DNA of 64,000 bases from Zingiber officinale (GCF_018446385.1 NC_056000.1:73666688-73730687), one strand, 5' to 3'; shown: positions 1-13,290, counted from the first letter of the stretch. Translations and numbers: made by a program. Notes: a model not told the origin generated them from the sequence alone.

Positions 1-3000
1 TCGAACTCTTCCAGCTCACAGCACCACCATTTATGCAAAACATGAACCCTGACTGCGATCGATAATCATCTTGGTCGGTCTGGAAGCTGACATCACTGTA
101 ACCCTTTACAGCTAGCTCGTCATCGCCTCCATATATCAAGAAATATTCCTTAGTCCTTCTTAAGTACTTAAAAATATTCTTGACCGCTATCCAGTGACTT
201 TCACCTGGATCTGACTAGTATCTGCTCGTCATGCTCAAAGCATACGAGACATTAGGACGAGTACATAGCATGACGTACATGATAGATCCTATAGCTGAGG
301 CATAAGGGATCTGATCCATGCGGTCTCTCTCCTCTCTAGAAGAGGGACCTTGAGTCTTCAAAAGACTCATGTCATGTGACATCGGCAGAAATCCCTTCTT
401 GGAGTTCTGCATGGCAAACCGTAGGAGTACCTTGTCAATATATGTACTCTGACTTAGGCCAAGCAACCTCTTAGATCTATTTCTATATATAGATCTGTAT
501 GCCTAGAATGCGGAATGCTTCACCTAAGTCCTTCATTGAGAAACAAGTCCCTAGCCAAGTCTTGACAGACTGTAGCAAAGGGATGTCTTTCCCAATGAGC
601 AGTATGTCATCCACATACAATATGAGGAAGACAACTATGTCCCCTATAACCTTCTTGTAGACACAAGGTTCATCTTCATTCTTGATGAAACCAAATTGTT
701 TGATTGCATCATCGAATCGAAGATTCCAGCTCCGAGAAGCTTGCTTTAGTCCATAAATGGACCTATGCAACTTGCATACTCTGCTAGTATGTTGTGGATC
801 TACAAAACCCTCAGGTTGTGTCATGTACACATCTTCGAGTAGGTTTCCATTCAGAAACGTGGTTTTGACATCCATCTGCCATATCTCATAGTCATGGTAT
901 GCTGCAATAGCAAGCATGATTCGAATGGACTTAAACATCGCTACTGGAGAAAAGGTTTCATCATAGTCAATACTATGAATTTGCTTGAAACCTTTAGCTA
1001 CCAAGCGACCCTTATAAATAAGTCCATCCATGTCAGTCTTTCTCTTAAAGACCCACTTACACCCAATGGGTTTGACCCCTTCAGGTGGATCAACCAAAGT
1101 CCAGACTTGGTTAGTGTACATGGATTCCATCTCGGATCTCATGGCTTCTAGCCATTTCTCGGAATCTGATCTCGTCACAGCTTCCTGATAGGAGGTGGGC
1201 TCATCCTCTATAAGCACAACGTCATCATGGTCAAACAAGAGAAATGAATATCTCTCAGGCTGACGACGTACCCTATCAGACCTGCGAAGAGGTATATCTA
1301 CTTGAGCTGGTTGTTGTTCCTCAACTCCTTGTGGAACAACATCATCCACAACACTTTGTGGTTCCAGTTCAACTTCCATCGAGGCTTCAGTGCTATTGTT
1401 CGCATCTTGAACTTCTTCAAGATCGAACGTACTCCCACTAGTCTTTCTAGAAACAAAATCCCTTTCTAGAAATACCCCAATCTTAGCCACAACTACCTTG
1501 TGTTGACTGGGAATGTAGAAGTAATATCCCTTAGTTTCCTTGGGATATCCGATAAAATAGCACTTGTCGGATTTGCGTCCCAATTTTTCCGAGACTTGAC
1601 GTCTAACGTAAGTCTCTCAACCCCAAATCCTCATAAAAGACACCTGGGCGTCTCTCCCAGTCCATATCCTATATGGTGTCTTTATTACAGCCTTGGATGG
1701 AACTCGATTGAGAATGAATGCTACTGTGCCTAGAGCATAGCCCTAAAGGAATGTAGGAAGATCTATGTGACTCATCATAGACCGTACCATATCTAATAGG
1801 GTACGATTCCTCCTTTCAGATACATCATTCCACTGTGGTGTTCCAGGAGGAGTGAGTTGGGATAGAATCCCACACTCAGCTAGATAGTCACGAAACTTAT
1901 GGCTAAGGTATTCCCCACCTCGATCTGATGGAAGTATCTTGATACTCTTGCCAAGCTGGTTTTGTACTTCATTCTTGAATTCTTTGAACTTTTTAAACGA
2001 TTCTGATTTATGTGTCATCAGGTACACATAACCATATCTACTGAAGTCATCAGTAAATGTAATGAAGTACCTATAACCACCTCTAGCAGTGACATTGAAA
2101 GGGCCACATACATCACTATGTATAAGACCTAACAAGTCAGTCACTCTCTCACTGTGTCCACTAAAGGGAGTCTTGGTCATCTTGCCTAGTAGGCATGACT
2201 CGCATGTCTCATATGATTCAAAATCAAATGAGTCCAGCAAACCATTTTTATGGAGCTGGGATAAGCGCTTGTCATTTATATGACCTAAGCGACAGTGCCA
2301 GAGATAGATTGGGTTCATATCATTTGACTTGAACCTCTTGGTACTTATGTTATAGATAGGGCTCTCAAGGTCTAGAATATAGAGTCCGTTCATCAGAGGT
2401 GCACTACAATAGAACATATCATTTAAATAAACTGAACAACATTTGTTCTTTATTGTAAATGAAAACCCTTTCTTGTCCAAACAAGAAACTGATATAATAT
2501 TCTTAGTTAAAGCAGACACATAATAACAATCATCCAACTCTAATACAAGCCCAGATGGCAGAGATAGAAAATAAGTCCCTACAGCAACAGCAGCAACCGG
2601 TGCTCCATTGCCTACGCATAGGTCCACCTTGTCCTTCATCAATGCCCTGCTATTTCTCAGCACCTGCACATTAGTACAAATGTGAGAAGCACATCCGGTA
2701 TCTAATACATATGATGAAAAAATAGATAGATTGACTTCTATAACATATATACCTGAAGTGGAAGTCTCATTTCTCTTCTTCTTAAGATCTTCCAGGTAGA
2801 CTTTGCAGTTCCTCTTCCAGTGTCCAGTCTGACCGCAGTGGAAGCAGGTAGCATCCTTGGCGACCCCTCCTTTAGGCCTCAGTGCTTTACCTTTGCCCTT
2901 GGCTTGGGACTTTCCCTTGCCTTTAGGCTTGCCCTTGCCCTTGTGTTTCTGAACCATCATAATAGAGTTGGGCTTAACCTTCTTAAGGTTGAGCTCAGCA

Positions 3001-3583
3001 GTTCGTAACATACTAAGCAATTCGGGCAGCGGCTTGTCAATTTTGTTCATGTTGTAGTTCATGACAAACTGACTATAGCACTCTGGCAAAGACTGCAAGA
3101 TCAAGTCAGTGGCCAGCTCTTGGCCAAGTGGGAATCCCAACCTCTGTAGATTCTCTATGTACCCAATCATCTTGAGTACATATGGACCTACGGGAGCCTC
3201 ATCTGACATCTTGCACTGAAATAGTGCCCTTGAGATCTCAAATCTCTCGTGCCGTGCTTGTCCTTGATATAGTTGACGAAGATGTTCAACCATATCATAA
3301 GCACCCATTAACTCATGTTGCTTCTGAAGCTCAGAGTTCATGGTTGCAAGCATAAGACATGACACATCTAATGCGTCATCTTGATGCTTCTTATAAGTAT
3401 CTTTGTCAGCTCGCGTGGCATTGGCAGGAGGAGCCTCCGGAATGGGCTGCTCCAGAACGTACAGTTTACGTTCTTGGGTGAGAACTATTCTCATATTCCT
3501 GTACAGTCCAAGAAATTTGCTCCGTTGAGCTTGTCCTTGTTAAGGACAGAACGCAGAGAGAAGGTGTTCGTGTTTGACGTCAT
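1..3583 (-). pseudogene. Copia-A gag-pol polyprotein, broken
   Basis: Polyprotein for reverse transcription and integration. The likely original start is the ATG at 3583-3581. One base is missing near 3504, where a Trp codon is expected, and this throws gag out of frame; the reading frame resumes at 3494. In order come a UBN2-type gag, a CCHC zinc knuckle (CFHCGQTGHWKRNC, about 2810-2855), a DTG protease site (VLDTGCASHI), the HHCC and DDE integrase region (SDRGGEY), RT with YVDDILLIG (about 630) and RNase H to base 1. In-frame stops sit at 1740-1742, 1617-1619 and 215-217, and there is a further frameshift between 466 and 483. It is closely similar to Copia-B at 29032, so both belong to one copia lineage, probably Tork/Angela-like (inferred). 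Confidence 0.93.
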
Positions 3584-5073
3584 GGTAATCTACAACAGAA
3601 AAATGCAGAAAATAAATAAACATCGTATTCTAGTAATCACTTAATTAAGCCTTTTAATTAAATGATGCTCCCACTGAATTCTATAATTCATGTGGGACAA
3701 AATCCATATCATACTACGCCTTGAGTTAGCTTTGGCTAAATCGCCCAAGACTTAGTATGATCGGTAGGTAACTAATTTACCAATTACATCTCTATGCAAC
3801 TCTTGTTTATAGGATCAAGATCCGCATTTATATTAAAACTCGAGTTAGCTTTGGCAAATACGCCCAAGAGTTAATATAAACGTGATTCTGTCCTATCTTC
3901 CAACTATTGGATAAATGCCTACAGTTAAACTTGATTTAACTAGTTATACTCAATCTAATTAAGTTTTACTCACCCATGCGTTGATAGGCGGGACCAAGAT
4001 TGTCCCTCCGTACCCTACCAAGATAATATGTGTTGCTCTGCTTTGGCAGATTCAACAACTACATGTGATCGAGGTAGTGATAGATATCATGACATGGTAG
4101 GCATTACGAGTTGTCGCGATTAAGATCTAATCTAATCGATGAGATATATCATATACTCGATTTAGATCTAATCTAATCGTTAGGGTGCATCATGTACGTG
4201 ATTTATCGAATCGAATCGTTAACGCGCTAATTAATTACTTATTCTAGCATGCATCACATATACACACACAAGCAATTAATTAAATATTTTTTGATTAGTC
4301 ATGGCCCTACTACGATCTTCTCAAGCCAATGAGAAGATTGGATGGTCAACCTAAGGTCAACAGCTTCTCAAGCTCCTTCCTTTTGACCACCTTGTGTTGC
4401 TCGCGCCCTCCTCGTAACTCCGTCTCGAGTGGACCTTCCACCGCTCCATTTTTGTACATTACAATGGTGAAACTCGAGTTACATTCAAGTCTAAACTAAT
4501 TTACAACAAGAATAAATAAATAGAAAGACACGACACGCAGGTCGCGTATCAAATATATAACACACACAATCACACAATGACACGCAGGCCGTATTATGAA
4601 TTACAACACAATTTCCAATCTAATTGGGTCTTTTGGGCCATGACCATCACAAAATAATACATAATTCTAAATTATACAATTTCTATAAATTTCTGTAATT
4701 TTATTACAATTCTTACAATTTTTATGAATACAAATTCCCGGCGGTCTCGTTTAGCATTTTTTGGGCGCAATCGCAGAACGAATCCCCTTGCGGGATCAGG
4801 GGCAGCACCCCTACCCGCGATATAAACATCGCGAATGTTCCTTAGCGATCCTACAGTGCCTTAGCCCGCTGTCCCAAAAAGATTTGGGGCGAAACCTTGC
4901 CGTTTCGGAAAGATCTTCTCGGTAGTCGAAGCCTACAAGTGTCTAAACATTTGTGCTTCGCTTCTACGAGAAAAATACCCATAAAAACTATAAAAATCAT
5001 AATTTTACAGAAAGTTACAGATCCGTAATTTTCATAAAAATACAAATTAAAACTCGTACGCGCTTCGCACGTG
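3584..5073 (-). other. Copia-A 5' leader with repeated stem-loops
   Basis: No coding region is visible between the primer-binding site and gag. Two clear hairpins are present: arms 3708-3716 with 3753-3761 (9 perfect pairs), and 3827-3841 with 3868-3880 (10 perfect pairs plus an inner CTC/GAG). Their loops share a motif that reads GCCAAAGCTAA on the element's sense strand. A third related copy (TGCCAAAGCAGAGC, about 4035-4050) is flanked by GTTG/CAAC. A small hairpin also lies at 3670-3696. The position suits RNA packaging, dimerisation or translation control, but that role is inferred. Confidence 0.6.
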
Positions 5074-5085
5074 GCTCTGATACCA
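5074..5085 (-). other. Copia-A primer-binding site
   Basis: The minus strand reads TGGTATCAGAGC, the classical complement of the plant initiator tRNA-Met 3' end. Four bases separate it from the LTR edge at 5090. Confidence 0.95.
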
Positions 5086-5089
5086 CTAT

Positions 5090-6915
5090 TGGGTTTTTCG
5101 GGCCACAAAAATCGCTTTTTGCGTTGCGGAACCCCCGAAACCCCCAGCCACCGAATCCGTGCGGAGATTAAAATTTCAAAAACATTACGTGTATGAGTTT
5201 CTAACTTAGATTTACACTAAATCTACAAAGGAGAAGATCTTTACCCTTGATGCGAAGCCCTTCGCGTATCCCGCTCGTCCTCGGTTCGCCGAATCTCGAA
5301 AGTGTCAAAGTAGACACTTCTCTATGTGTATCCACACAAGCAAGAGATGGAGAAAAATCTCTAAGGATGTGCTAGCAACCTTAGAGATCAGTAATGAAGG
5401 AGAGGGAGAGCAAGAAGGAAACTAGAGAGGAAGAAGATGGGAGTTACCACACAAAATGAAAACTCACCTTGATGAATTATGTGACCGGCCACATTAAAGG
5501 ATTTTGTAACCTCCATGGGATGCCAAGAGTCACAACTCTTGGTAACTCCCATGAGGTGGCATCCCACTTAAGCTACCATGATGATGTGGAGCATCATCAT
5601 TGGCCCACTTAATGTCAACTCACCAATGAGGTGGGAAATGGTCAAGTCAAACTTGATTCTTCATCTTCCTCTCAAGTCAAGTCAAACTTGATCACTTCTC
5701 TCCCATGGTTGATCTAATCAAACCATTGGTTCAAGTCAATTTTAATTTAATGAATCTCTATTCATTGAATTAAATTAATTAAATGAGTCTAAGTCCAAAT
5801 TAGACTCACTTAACACATGAACCAAATTGAGTCCAACTCAATTATCCTAATTTGGATTACTCTTAATCCAATTTGGTTCATCACATGAACCTAATCCTTT
5901 AGGTTCATCAAATGAACCTAATCTCCATCTAATTGCCCTTTGTGTGTGACCCTATAGGTTCTTATAACGTTGGCAATGCTTCTAAACCAATTTAGAAGCA
6001 TAAGTAATGAGCGGTATCTAGCAACACATCATTACTACCCAAGTTATAAGAATGTTGAGATCCAACATCACCTTGTGAATATTAATTGTGACTCCTCACA
6101 ATATATGACATTGCCCTTCTCTCCTAAACATCTAGATTGATCAATGTGAGGCATAGACCGTGTTATCCTCTAATCAATCTAAATCTTGAACTCCAAGTAG
6201 ACTCACTCAATCAAATGAGCTCAATATCTCATATTGACTCATTTGGGCATCGCCATGCACTTCGTGGTCTCACTCTATCAAGAATATTGATGTCACTCCC
6301 ATCATATAGGAGGGATAGATCTCATCTATATCACTCACATCCCTCCGCATAATTTGTTACATACCCAGTAATCACCTTTATAGTCCACCCAGTTACGGGT
6401 GACGTTTGACAAAGTCAAAGTACGTAACTCCTTATGTAGGGAACCATGATGATTTCAGGTCCAAGGACTAATAGTCATACTAATAGCCACATGAGAAAGT
6501 ATATAACACTCATATAACGATCCATGATACTTTCTCATGGCGGGTTATTCAGTATACATTATCCAATGCATACTCTTGTGTCAACTTGATATCTCCATAT
6601 CCATGACTTGTGAGATTAAGTCATCGAGTTGACCTACATGCTAGTGTCGTTGCAATAACATTGTCCTTGAATGTTAATACTCGACTAGGAATGATTAAGA
6701 GTAGTGTTCCCTATATCATCTCACTATCGATTCAACCAATCGATTGATATAGGTAAGAACCTTCTACTCAAGGATGCTATTATACTTAGTTATTTGGCAC
6801 CAATACAAGTAAGTATAATAACAAAAAACAAATGCCTTTATTTATATACAAGAATATGATATAATGAGTCCATACAACAATCATCAAATGATTGGCTCTA
6901 GGGCTCTAACTAACA
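5090..6915 (-). repeat. Copia-A 5' LTR
   Basis: It is bounded on the inside by TG (5090) next to the primer-binding site and on the outside by CA (6914-6915), immediately before a Sirevirus-type gag reading frame. On the minus strand it starts TGTTAGTTAGAGCC. A TATATAAATAAAG run on the minus strand at about 6835-6850 could be a promoter or polyadenylation element. Length is 1826 bp. The partner LTR is outside the window, so the boundaries rest on the TG/CA ends, the PBS and the coding context. Confidence 0.85.
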
Positions 6916-8498
6916 CGATGTTACCAATGTCAAAAAGGACACATAAAGGAGGATTGCCCATAACTCAAAAAGGAAAAAGACAAGAGGCCCAAGCAAAACA
7001 AGCACAAGAATCTCAAGGCCACTTGGGACGAAAGCTCATCATCCGAGTAAGAAATACAAGCATACGCGGGACTAGTACTAATGGCTAGCCATGAAGAACA
7101 AATCACCTCAAAAGCTAACATCGATGAAGGGGGAGCTATTTCAGACGAATATAGCAAAGCAGGGGGAGAATCAAGCTTCATATCCGATATGGTAAGTGAG
7201 GTATGCCTCTTACCACCTGATCAACTATATTTCAGTATTAAATCAATGGCAAAATAAATGTGCAAATTAAAAACAAAAAAAAAATTTAAAAAGAAAAATT
7301 TAGAAATAAAAAGAAACTTGGCAAAATCTTGCTTAATAAAGGATCTTGAAAATTTGAAAATTGAAATGGTAATTTAAAGGAACAAGTAGAAAATTTTAAA
7401 AATTCTGTATACTCAAATTTAAGATATTCTCAAGGATTAAATTGGTCTTATAGATTTCACAAGGGTCAAATTAGAAAAATAATAAAAACGTATATTCCTA
7501 TAAAATACTTGATCAATCTAGTAGGAAGAAACCTATATTGGGTTGCAAAGTCATGCCTAATTTAATTTGTGCATATTTCTAATTTTAATTTGATTTAATA
7601 TCTACTTTTTAATTGCCTAATATGCTAAATTCTTGTAAAATTTCTATTCAAAATTATTAATTATTAATTTTTCCAAAAAAGATGACTTAATTTTCTATCT
7701 ATAGAAAAAAATTTAAAATGTTTTGACTATTGTATTATTTTTTATAATTTTTTTAAGATATTATAGTTTTTAATTTAAAAATATTTGATAGAGTTATTTT
7801 TATAAAATATATTTTTCAGCAAAAACTTATAATATTCTTTTTCGAACAAAATATTTTTGAAATATTTTGACTAATATTGAATTTTCTATGAATTATTTAA
7901 ATAAATACTAACTTTTAAAATAAAAAATTTCTTAAATACTTAATTTTCAAAAATTTAATTTTTCTAAATATATACGTACTCTATTACATTTTCAAAAAAA
8001 GTTCTCAAGATTTTTTGAACCTATAAAATATTTTTGAGCATTTTTTTTTATCAAAATTCATCCTTTTGTAGTAAATAAATGATTACTACTTAAATTAATG
8101 TTATTTTCTTATGAAAAGTTTATTACTACTTTGGATATGTCTGTTTAATCTTTATAAAAATAAATTTTAGGATTTTTCAGCAAACAAAATAATTTTTAAA
8201 ATTATTTTTGTTGAAAATTACTTTTTAAATCATAAAAATTAAAATTTTCAGAATAATTTCTAAATTTGTTTCTCTAAGTGTTAGTCACTATTTGTGCATT
8301 CCTTAGACTTGAATTTCCATTTAATTTAGCAACACCCCCATTTTTAATGTAATCAAAGGGGATAGTTAGAAGCTAAGTTTAAGGGGGAGGTAAATTTTTT
8401 TTTCAAAATATTGCATATCCCTTGCATATTTGTTTAATTTAATGTATTATTTTACCCTAACTTAATTTGGGTTGATTCACATCGAAAATGAGGAGATT
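6916..8498 (+). pseudogene. Sirevirus-like gag remnant and 3' region
   Basis: The plus strand from 6917 reads CYQCQKGHIKEDCP, a zinc knuckle one residue short of the CX2CX4HX4C norm. A stop follows, then KATWDESSSSE and, after another stop, LMASHEEQ. This arrangement is typical of Sirevirus gag. Decayed frames continue to about 7560 and the rest is AT-rich. No protease, integrase or RT is visible before the LTR, so pol is deleted or the element was non-autonomous. A purine-rich run (aagggggaggt, about 8380-8390) may be a polypurine tract. The 5' part of gag was displaced by the Copia-A insertion. Confidence 0.75.
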
Positions 8499-9425
8499 GT
8501 AAATATCCCATGATGGTTTTGATATGATCAACCAAGTCAAGTTAGGTCATGTGTGGTTTGATGCACTGTGTCTAAGTGTACAAGAGGACAAAAGACGCAG
8601 CTAGTGAGAAGGATAACACAGAAGAGAGTCGACAGGCTCGGTGCGTCCGAGGGATGAGGCACTACGGAAGAGTACGTTAACGGATGAGAAGGAAGCGCGC
8701 GGTAGTTTTGAGGGACGAGAAGCCGAAGCGGAAGGTTGCTCGAGAAGGTTGGAAAATGGATTCGAGTGAGCCCTATTCCGGATGGCCAAAATCACCCAAG
8801 TGAACGGAGCTGAAGTGAACGAAGTTGGAGCGAACAGAGTCGGAACAGGAGGTAGTCAACAAAGCTGTTGACTTTCTAGACTGGTCCTAGCGCTCGGACC
8901 TCCCGGGGTAGCTAGGGTGCCCCGGGTTTACGCCCTGTCTGCGGGCTAATTCAGCTCGATCTGGGGGCCAAGACCTGGTCTAGGTGCCCAAATAAGAAAC
9001 TTTATTGATTTAGCAGCTGTCGTGATATGTTGTGACAAGGATAAAATTTTATCCACGCCTAGGTGCCCGAAACCCTTCTAGGCGCTCGGACTAAGGCTAT
9101 AAATACAGTTCTAATCCCAGTAGTTCATAACAACACTTGTAAATAATTCTCTTTTTTGTTCTATTACTTGTTTATGAGTTGTCAACGTTGAAAGAGGTTA
9201 CTCGACCCCAAGGAGCATTTTAGTGAGCTCTAACCGTCTTAGATTAGTAATCATCTGATTACAAATCAAGTAACTTTTTCTGTGCCTCTGTCTTTAGTTA
9301 ATTTACTTATTATTTCTTTTTGTACAAGTGTTTGGTTTAATTAAGCTATAAGTCGAAAAAGGTTTTCTTTTATATTTTTCAGGACTATTCAACCCCTCTC
9401 CTAGCCAGCTGCCAAGGGCCCTACA
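8499..9425 (+). repeat. Sirevirus-like 3' LTR
   Basis: It starts TGTAAATATCCC after a GA-rich tract and ends CCCTACA. The GC-rich middle (about 8880-9090) carries CCCGGG and GGCGCTCGG palindromic motifs, followed directly by a TATA box. The partner LTR is outside the window, so the ends are inferred from TG/CA and from where the flanking gypsy ORF resumes. Confidence 0.75.
9098..9105 (+). promoter_or_regulatory. TATA box of the Sirevirus-like LTR
   Basis: TATAAATA sits just after the GC-rich palindromic block of the LTR, the expected place for the retrotransposon promoter. Confidence 0.6.
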
Positions 9426-10038
9426 GGGAGTACCTCCATTCAACCGGCTAGGAAGCTGGCTCGAATAATTTAATTAAAAAGAAATGGGACTTCCATTCCT
9501 TCTTAGAAGAAGGTAGGTCCTTGAAGAACATTATTTTAGGGAGAGATTGAAATAGAAAGACCCCCAGCTTTGATTTCTTGGGGTACGTGAATAAATGAAA
9601 ATTATGGAGAATCATAGGAATGCCATATAGGAGAAATAAAATAAACATCCCGCACATAGTGCGGAAGGCATTCAGAGCGAAGTGTTGAAGAGGAATGTTG
9701 AAGTAGTAGCTTATCTCACATAAAAAGTGAGGGATTGGGAAATGCAAATCTGCTAGTAGTTGATCTTTGAAGAATGTAATGTGGTCGGGAGGTTTGTATT
9801 ATAGATGGATTAAGTTTCAATCAGCATTATCAAAATCTGAATAAGTAAAAGTATACCAGGGAGAAAAGGACTCTTGAGGCATGGGGAAAGGTAAGGAAAG
9901 CAAAGAAGAACTAGAAAGATGACTTACTAATTCAGGTCGTAAGAAGGGAAAATCTGTCAAGGGAAATTGTAGGAGAGTAGGTTGAAGAAGACGAAGTGCA
10001 AGTGATTTGTTTTTGCATCGTCTAGGGTTTTTAAACAT
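9426..10038 (-). pseudogene. Gypsy-type ORF, Transposase_28-like (PF04195-like) remnant
   Basis: Two minus-strand open stretches (10038-9817 and 9747-9448) join through a short stretch with stops, reading YKPPDHITFFKDQLLAD and then HFPIPHFLCEISYYF, with LPSSKKEWKSHFF near the end. This matches, from memory, the N-terminal region of the putative gypsy-type transposon proteins of monocots (PF04195 type). The frame ends at the Sirevirus-like LTR, so that element probably inserted here. No pol domain is visible. A profile search against PF04195 would settle the family. Confidence 0.6.
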
Positions 10039-11250
10039 AAGTCACAAGATATGGTTCAACCATAACCATTGGATCAAGAGAGCATGTTCATGAAGAACCG
10101 TTGATTTATAAAGGGAGAAGTGCCATTGGTCCGTATGGAGAGGCATGCGTCAGCAGTCGCTTCGAAGAATGTGTTAGTGGGGCATGTGACATATATCCAT
10201 AAATGGACATTTATGATAGATGCGACAATATAATCATTAAGCTGAAAAACACCTTTTCGAGTATCCTTGGTGCACTACTGAACATGCAGTCGACGTACAT
10301 TTTCTAAGGAATATTATTAAGTATAACATGGATGGGCAAGCGGAAGCACATCCTGCTAGTCGAAACAGTAAATTGGGAGATCAGACAGAAAACAGACTTA
10401 GGTCTAGTCAGTCGGCTACAAACCTATTTTGACTAGACTTGAAAGGAAAGCTAGTGATACGGGATGTTACAGGCAAACCCAGGTATGACATGGTAGTCAA
10501 AATCAAGGTGGCGTGGTGATCAAAGTCAAAGAGATGTTGTAGCCAGTGTGTCACTCTCGACAGGACTTTATTCTTCACCCAATGTTAAGACCTTCAATAC
10601 AAGGACGATCAACCCATGATCCGGTCAGACCTAGGGGACTTAGTACTCCATTCCTGTATTAGAATATCTTTTGTATAGCTAATCATTCGATAGTTGACCG
10701 AGTTCAAGGGATGTCTGATTTACCACAGAGTCAGTTGATCATATGTCCGTCCGGAGTGAGGGGATCCATCTTCCCACTCAGTACAAATCTTTTAGCATAT
10801 GAAAGGTCGACCCCATTGCTGGTCGACCCTGAGTTTTCTCACATACCAATTAACCTTCATATAACCGGTCGGTAATAACTCCGGTCAAATTTATACAGCT
10901 CAGCATGCCCATCTCTTATACATATAGAAGATAAGTGTAAAGCAACTCTCCTTACAAACTTGGTTGAACTTCAAGATCTCAATTTCTCATTTCAAAAACA
11001 AGTCTTCTCTCATCTAGGCGATCCGCTTAAAGTACCGATCGAATCTTCCGGTTCCCCATTTCTCTAAGGCGAGTATCTTGGTATATGGTCGGCCAGTCAT
11101 GGAACCGACCAAACCTAAGGGACTTAGTTTCAGATTACTTCTAGAGTAGATCTCCAGCACTACCTAGTGCATAACCAAGCAGCTTAAGGGAAAGACGGTT
11201 ATACAATCGGCCAAGTTAATGATCTGGTCGAGACACACTTAGTAGACAAT
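10039..11250. other. Unclassified LTR-like DNA, no gene
   Basis: No convincing coding frame. The text has repeated CGGTCGG and GGTCGACC motifs of the sort seen in LTR U3 regions elsewhere in the window. It was interrupted by Copia-D at 11251. The DNA after Copia-D (19061 on, with a TATATAAAGG box at about 19379) may be its continuation. Confidence 0.35.
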
Positions 11251-11294
11251 TGTTGAATAGAAGTGAATGGAGAAGAGGTGGAAGAGGAAAGAGA

Positions 11295-12393
11295 TGTAGG
11301 GGATCGATGGCCGGCTAGAAGTGGAGTTGGATAGCTAGGTCACCCCCAACTTCGATTCTTCTCTACAAGGTTAGTTACGCAAGCGGAATACGAAAACTAA
11401 AGTAATGAAAATAAACAAGTAAGAGCACAAACGCTGACACGATTCCTTTACGTGGTTCGGAGATTGCTTGCTCCTAATCCACGGCATGTCCTTAAGGTGG
11501 ACGAACCCTTGATCCTTCGGTGGATCAATCCCCGGCAATCTCCGGCTAAAGCTTACTCCTTCTCGGTAGAGTACAACCTCTCACAAGGTTCTCTTCCTCT
11601 TACAAGATGAACTTAGGTTTAGGAGGAAGAGAGTAGGCTTGGAAGCTTTGGGCAATGATAAGGAGTGATTCAACAATAATCAGTAACCTCCTTCAAGCCC
11701 CAAAGCTTCCCTTAAATAAGAAGAGAGAGTTGATCATCATATCAACTCATCTCGGCACCAGTCGACTGGCAAAACCATCAGTCGACTGGTGTTACCGTTG
11801 GAGGTAGCCAACGGCTACTTCGCAGCACCAACAGTATGCCAACGGTCATTTACCAGTCGACTGTTAAAACATGCAGTCGACTGATCCACACTGACCGAAT
11901 GAACAAAACCATTCTGTTCGCACCCAATCGACTGCTAAAACATGCAGTCGACTGCTACAGTACTGTTCGGTACAGTAAAACCCTAAAACTATAATTTTAC
12001 TCCGAGTACAATTTCTCATGCACTCGTACCCTCACCCTTACGACTCATTTGACGCTTCCTTTGCAGCTTTAACCTCTTGCCTTCAAGCCTACTTCCTTTG
12101 GCTCTCGTCCCTCGGATGCATTCAAGCCCGCGGCTCTTCCCTAATGTCATCCTTCGCATATGCCTCGAAGTCGCTTCCCTCGGCCCTTGTCCTCGCTGCC
12201 TTGTCCACGATCCCTCGGATGCTTCATCCTTCATCAGACCCAAAGTCATCAAGATGAGTAGCATGTGTATCCTGCAAACCTGTACAACTCAAATACACAT
12301 ATCAAATACAAGGGTGAACCTAACTTAAACTCTTTGACACACACATCAAAACTATGATCGTACCGATCAAAACCTAGGTCGATTGTACCAACA
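11295..12393 (-). mobile_element. Solo LTR, Sirevirus-like, inserted in the Copia-D LTR
   Basis: A TG...CA unit of 1099 bp with a perfect 5-bp target-site duplication, AGAGA, at 11290-11294 and 12394-12398. On the minus strand it starts TGTTGGTACAATCG and ends CCCTACA. Bases 11755-11970 carry several CAGTCGACTG palindromes, and a TATTTAAG-like box on the minus strand (11711-11720) follows them. No internal region is present, so it is best read as the product of LTR-LTR recombination. Confidence 0.88.
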
Positions 12394-12681
12394 AGAGACT
12401 CCATTATGAAAGATCCGGATTGCATTGAACCATGTTAACTCGTGTGCGGGCATGACCTGCACGCGCCGAATGCCGAACTAGTCGGGGCAAAATTTACCCA
12501 AGGGGAACAACCAACATTTTGCCACGTAAACCTTTTTGTTGTTGTGTAACTAATACATTAAAGTCGAGATTAATGCAGAATCAAAACGATTGAGCGATAA
12601 TGAGTGAACCGGTGGACGTTTCGCTGCTCGGCAAGTAATGGTCATTAATCAACGATTAACACTAGCGTTAATCTAAGCTCC

Positions 12682-12688
12682 TATATAA
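12682..12688 (+). promoter_or_regulatory. TATA box of Copia-D 5' LTR
   Basis: TATATAA in the context CTCCTATATAAGGAG. The same context occurs in the 3' LTR at 18300-18306. Confidence 0.6.
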
Positions 12689-12989
12689 GGAGGGTTGCAA
12701 TCACATGCAGAGGATAGCAACACAAGTAGAAGCTCTCCATCTTCATTCCCTCATCCTTTATCGTGCAACTCCTGCTCGACAAAGTGCCCGTGATAGCATT
12801 CGAGTGCCCCTCAGTTCGCCATGACCACTAGTGCTTGGTGGAATCACGGTCAACCGTTGTATCCTGGGAAACAAACGACCCAAATAAACCTTGAAGCACT
12901 GCTGGAGGTGGGGTGAATCTGTTTCAAGGAAACTGCATCAATCGCAGGCCTCGGTCCACTGCTCAAACCCGACCGGCCTCGCTCGGTCT

Positions 12990-13290
12990 GCTCCTAGACC
13001 TGCCGCTCTGCAACACAGATCTATCATTCTGCGACAAAGATATACCACAGCAACTTTGCAACCCAGATCTGTCATTCTGCAACACATATCTGCTACAGTA
13101 GCTCTTCAACCCAGATCTATCATTCTGCAACACAGATCTGTCATTTTGCAGACCTGCTCTGTCACTCTACAACGCAGGTCTGTCATTCTGCATACCTGCT
13201 CTATCACGACCTGCTTTGTCACTCTGTAGACCTACTCTGTCGCTCTGCAGACATGATCTGTCACTTTGCAACACAGATCTGCTGCTCAGC
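12990..13290. repeat. Minisatellite in Copia-D 5' LTR
   Basis: Imperfect tandem units built on CTGCAACACAGATCTG and TGTCATTCTGCA, about 21 to 50 bp long. The same array, with different unit copies, lies in the 3' LTR at 18600-18860. Short open frames across it only reflect the repetition. Confidence 0.75.

Larger units (their letters stand above)
1..6915 (-). mobile_element. Ty1-copia LTR retrotransposon Copia-A, 3' end outside window
   Basis: Minus-strand element read from right to left: 5' LTR (6915 to 5090), primer-binding site (5085 to 5074), a leader of about 1.5 kb, then gag-protease-integrase-RT-RNase H running off the window at base 1. The domain order (integrase before RT) is the copia order. 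The outer LTR end abuts a CCHC knuckle codon run of a plus-strand Sirevirus-like gag, so the element inserted in that gag. The other LTR and the target-site duplication lie outside the window. The coding region has several stops and frameshifts, so the element is not autonomous now. Confidence 0.93.
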
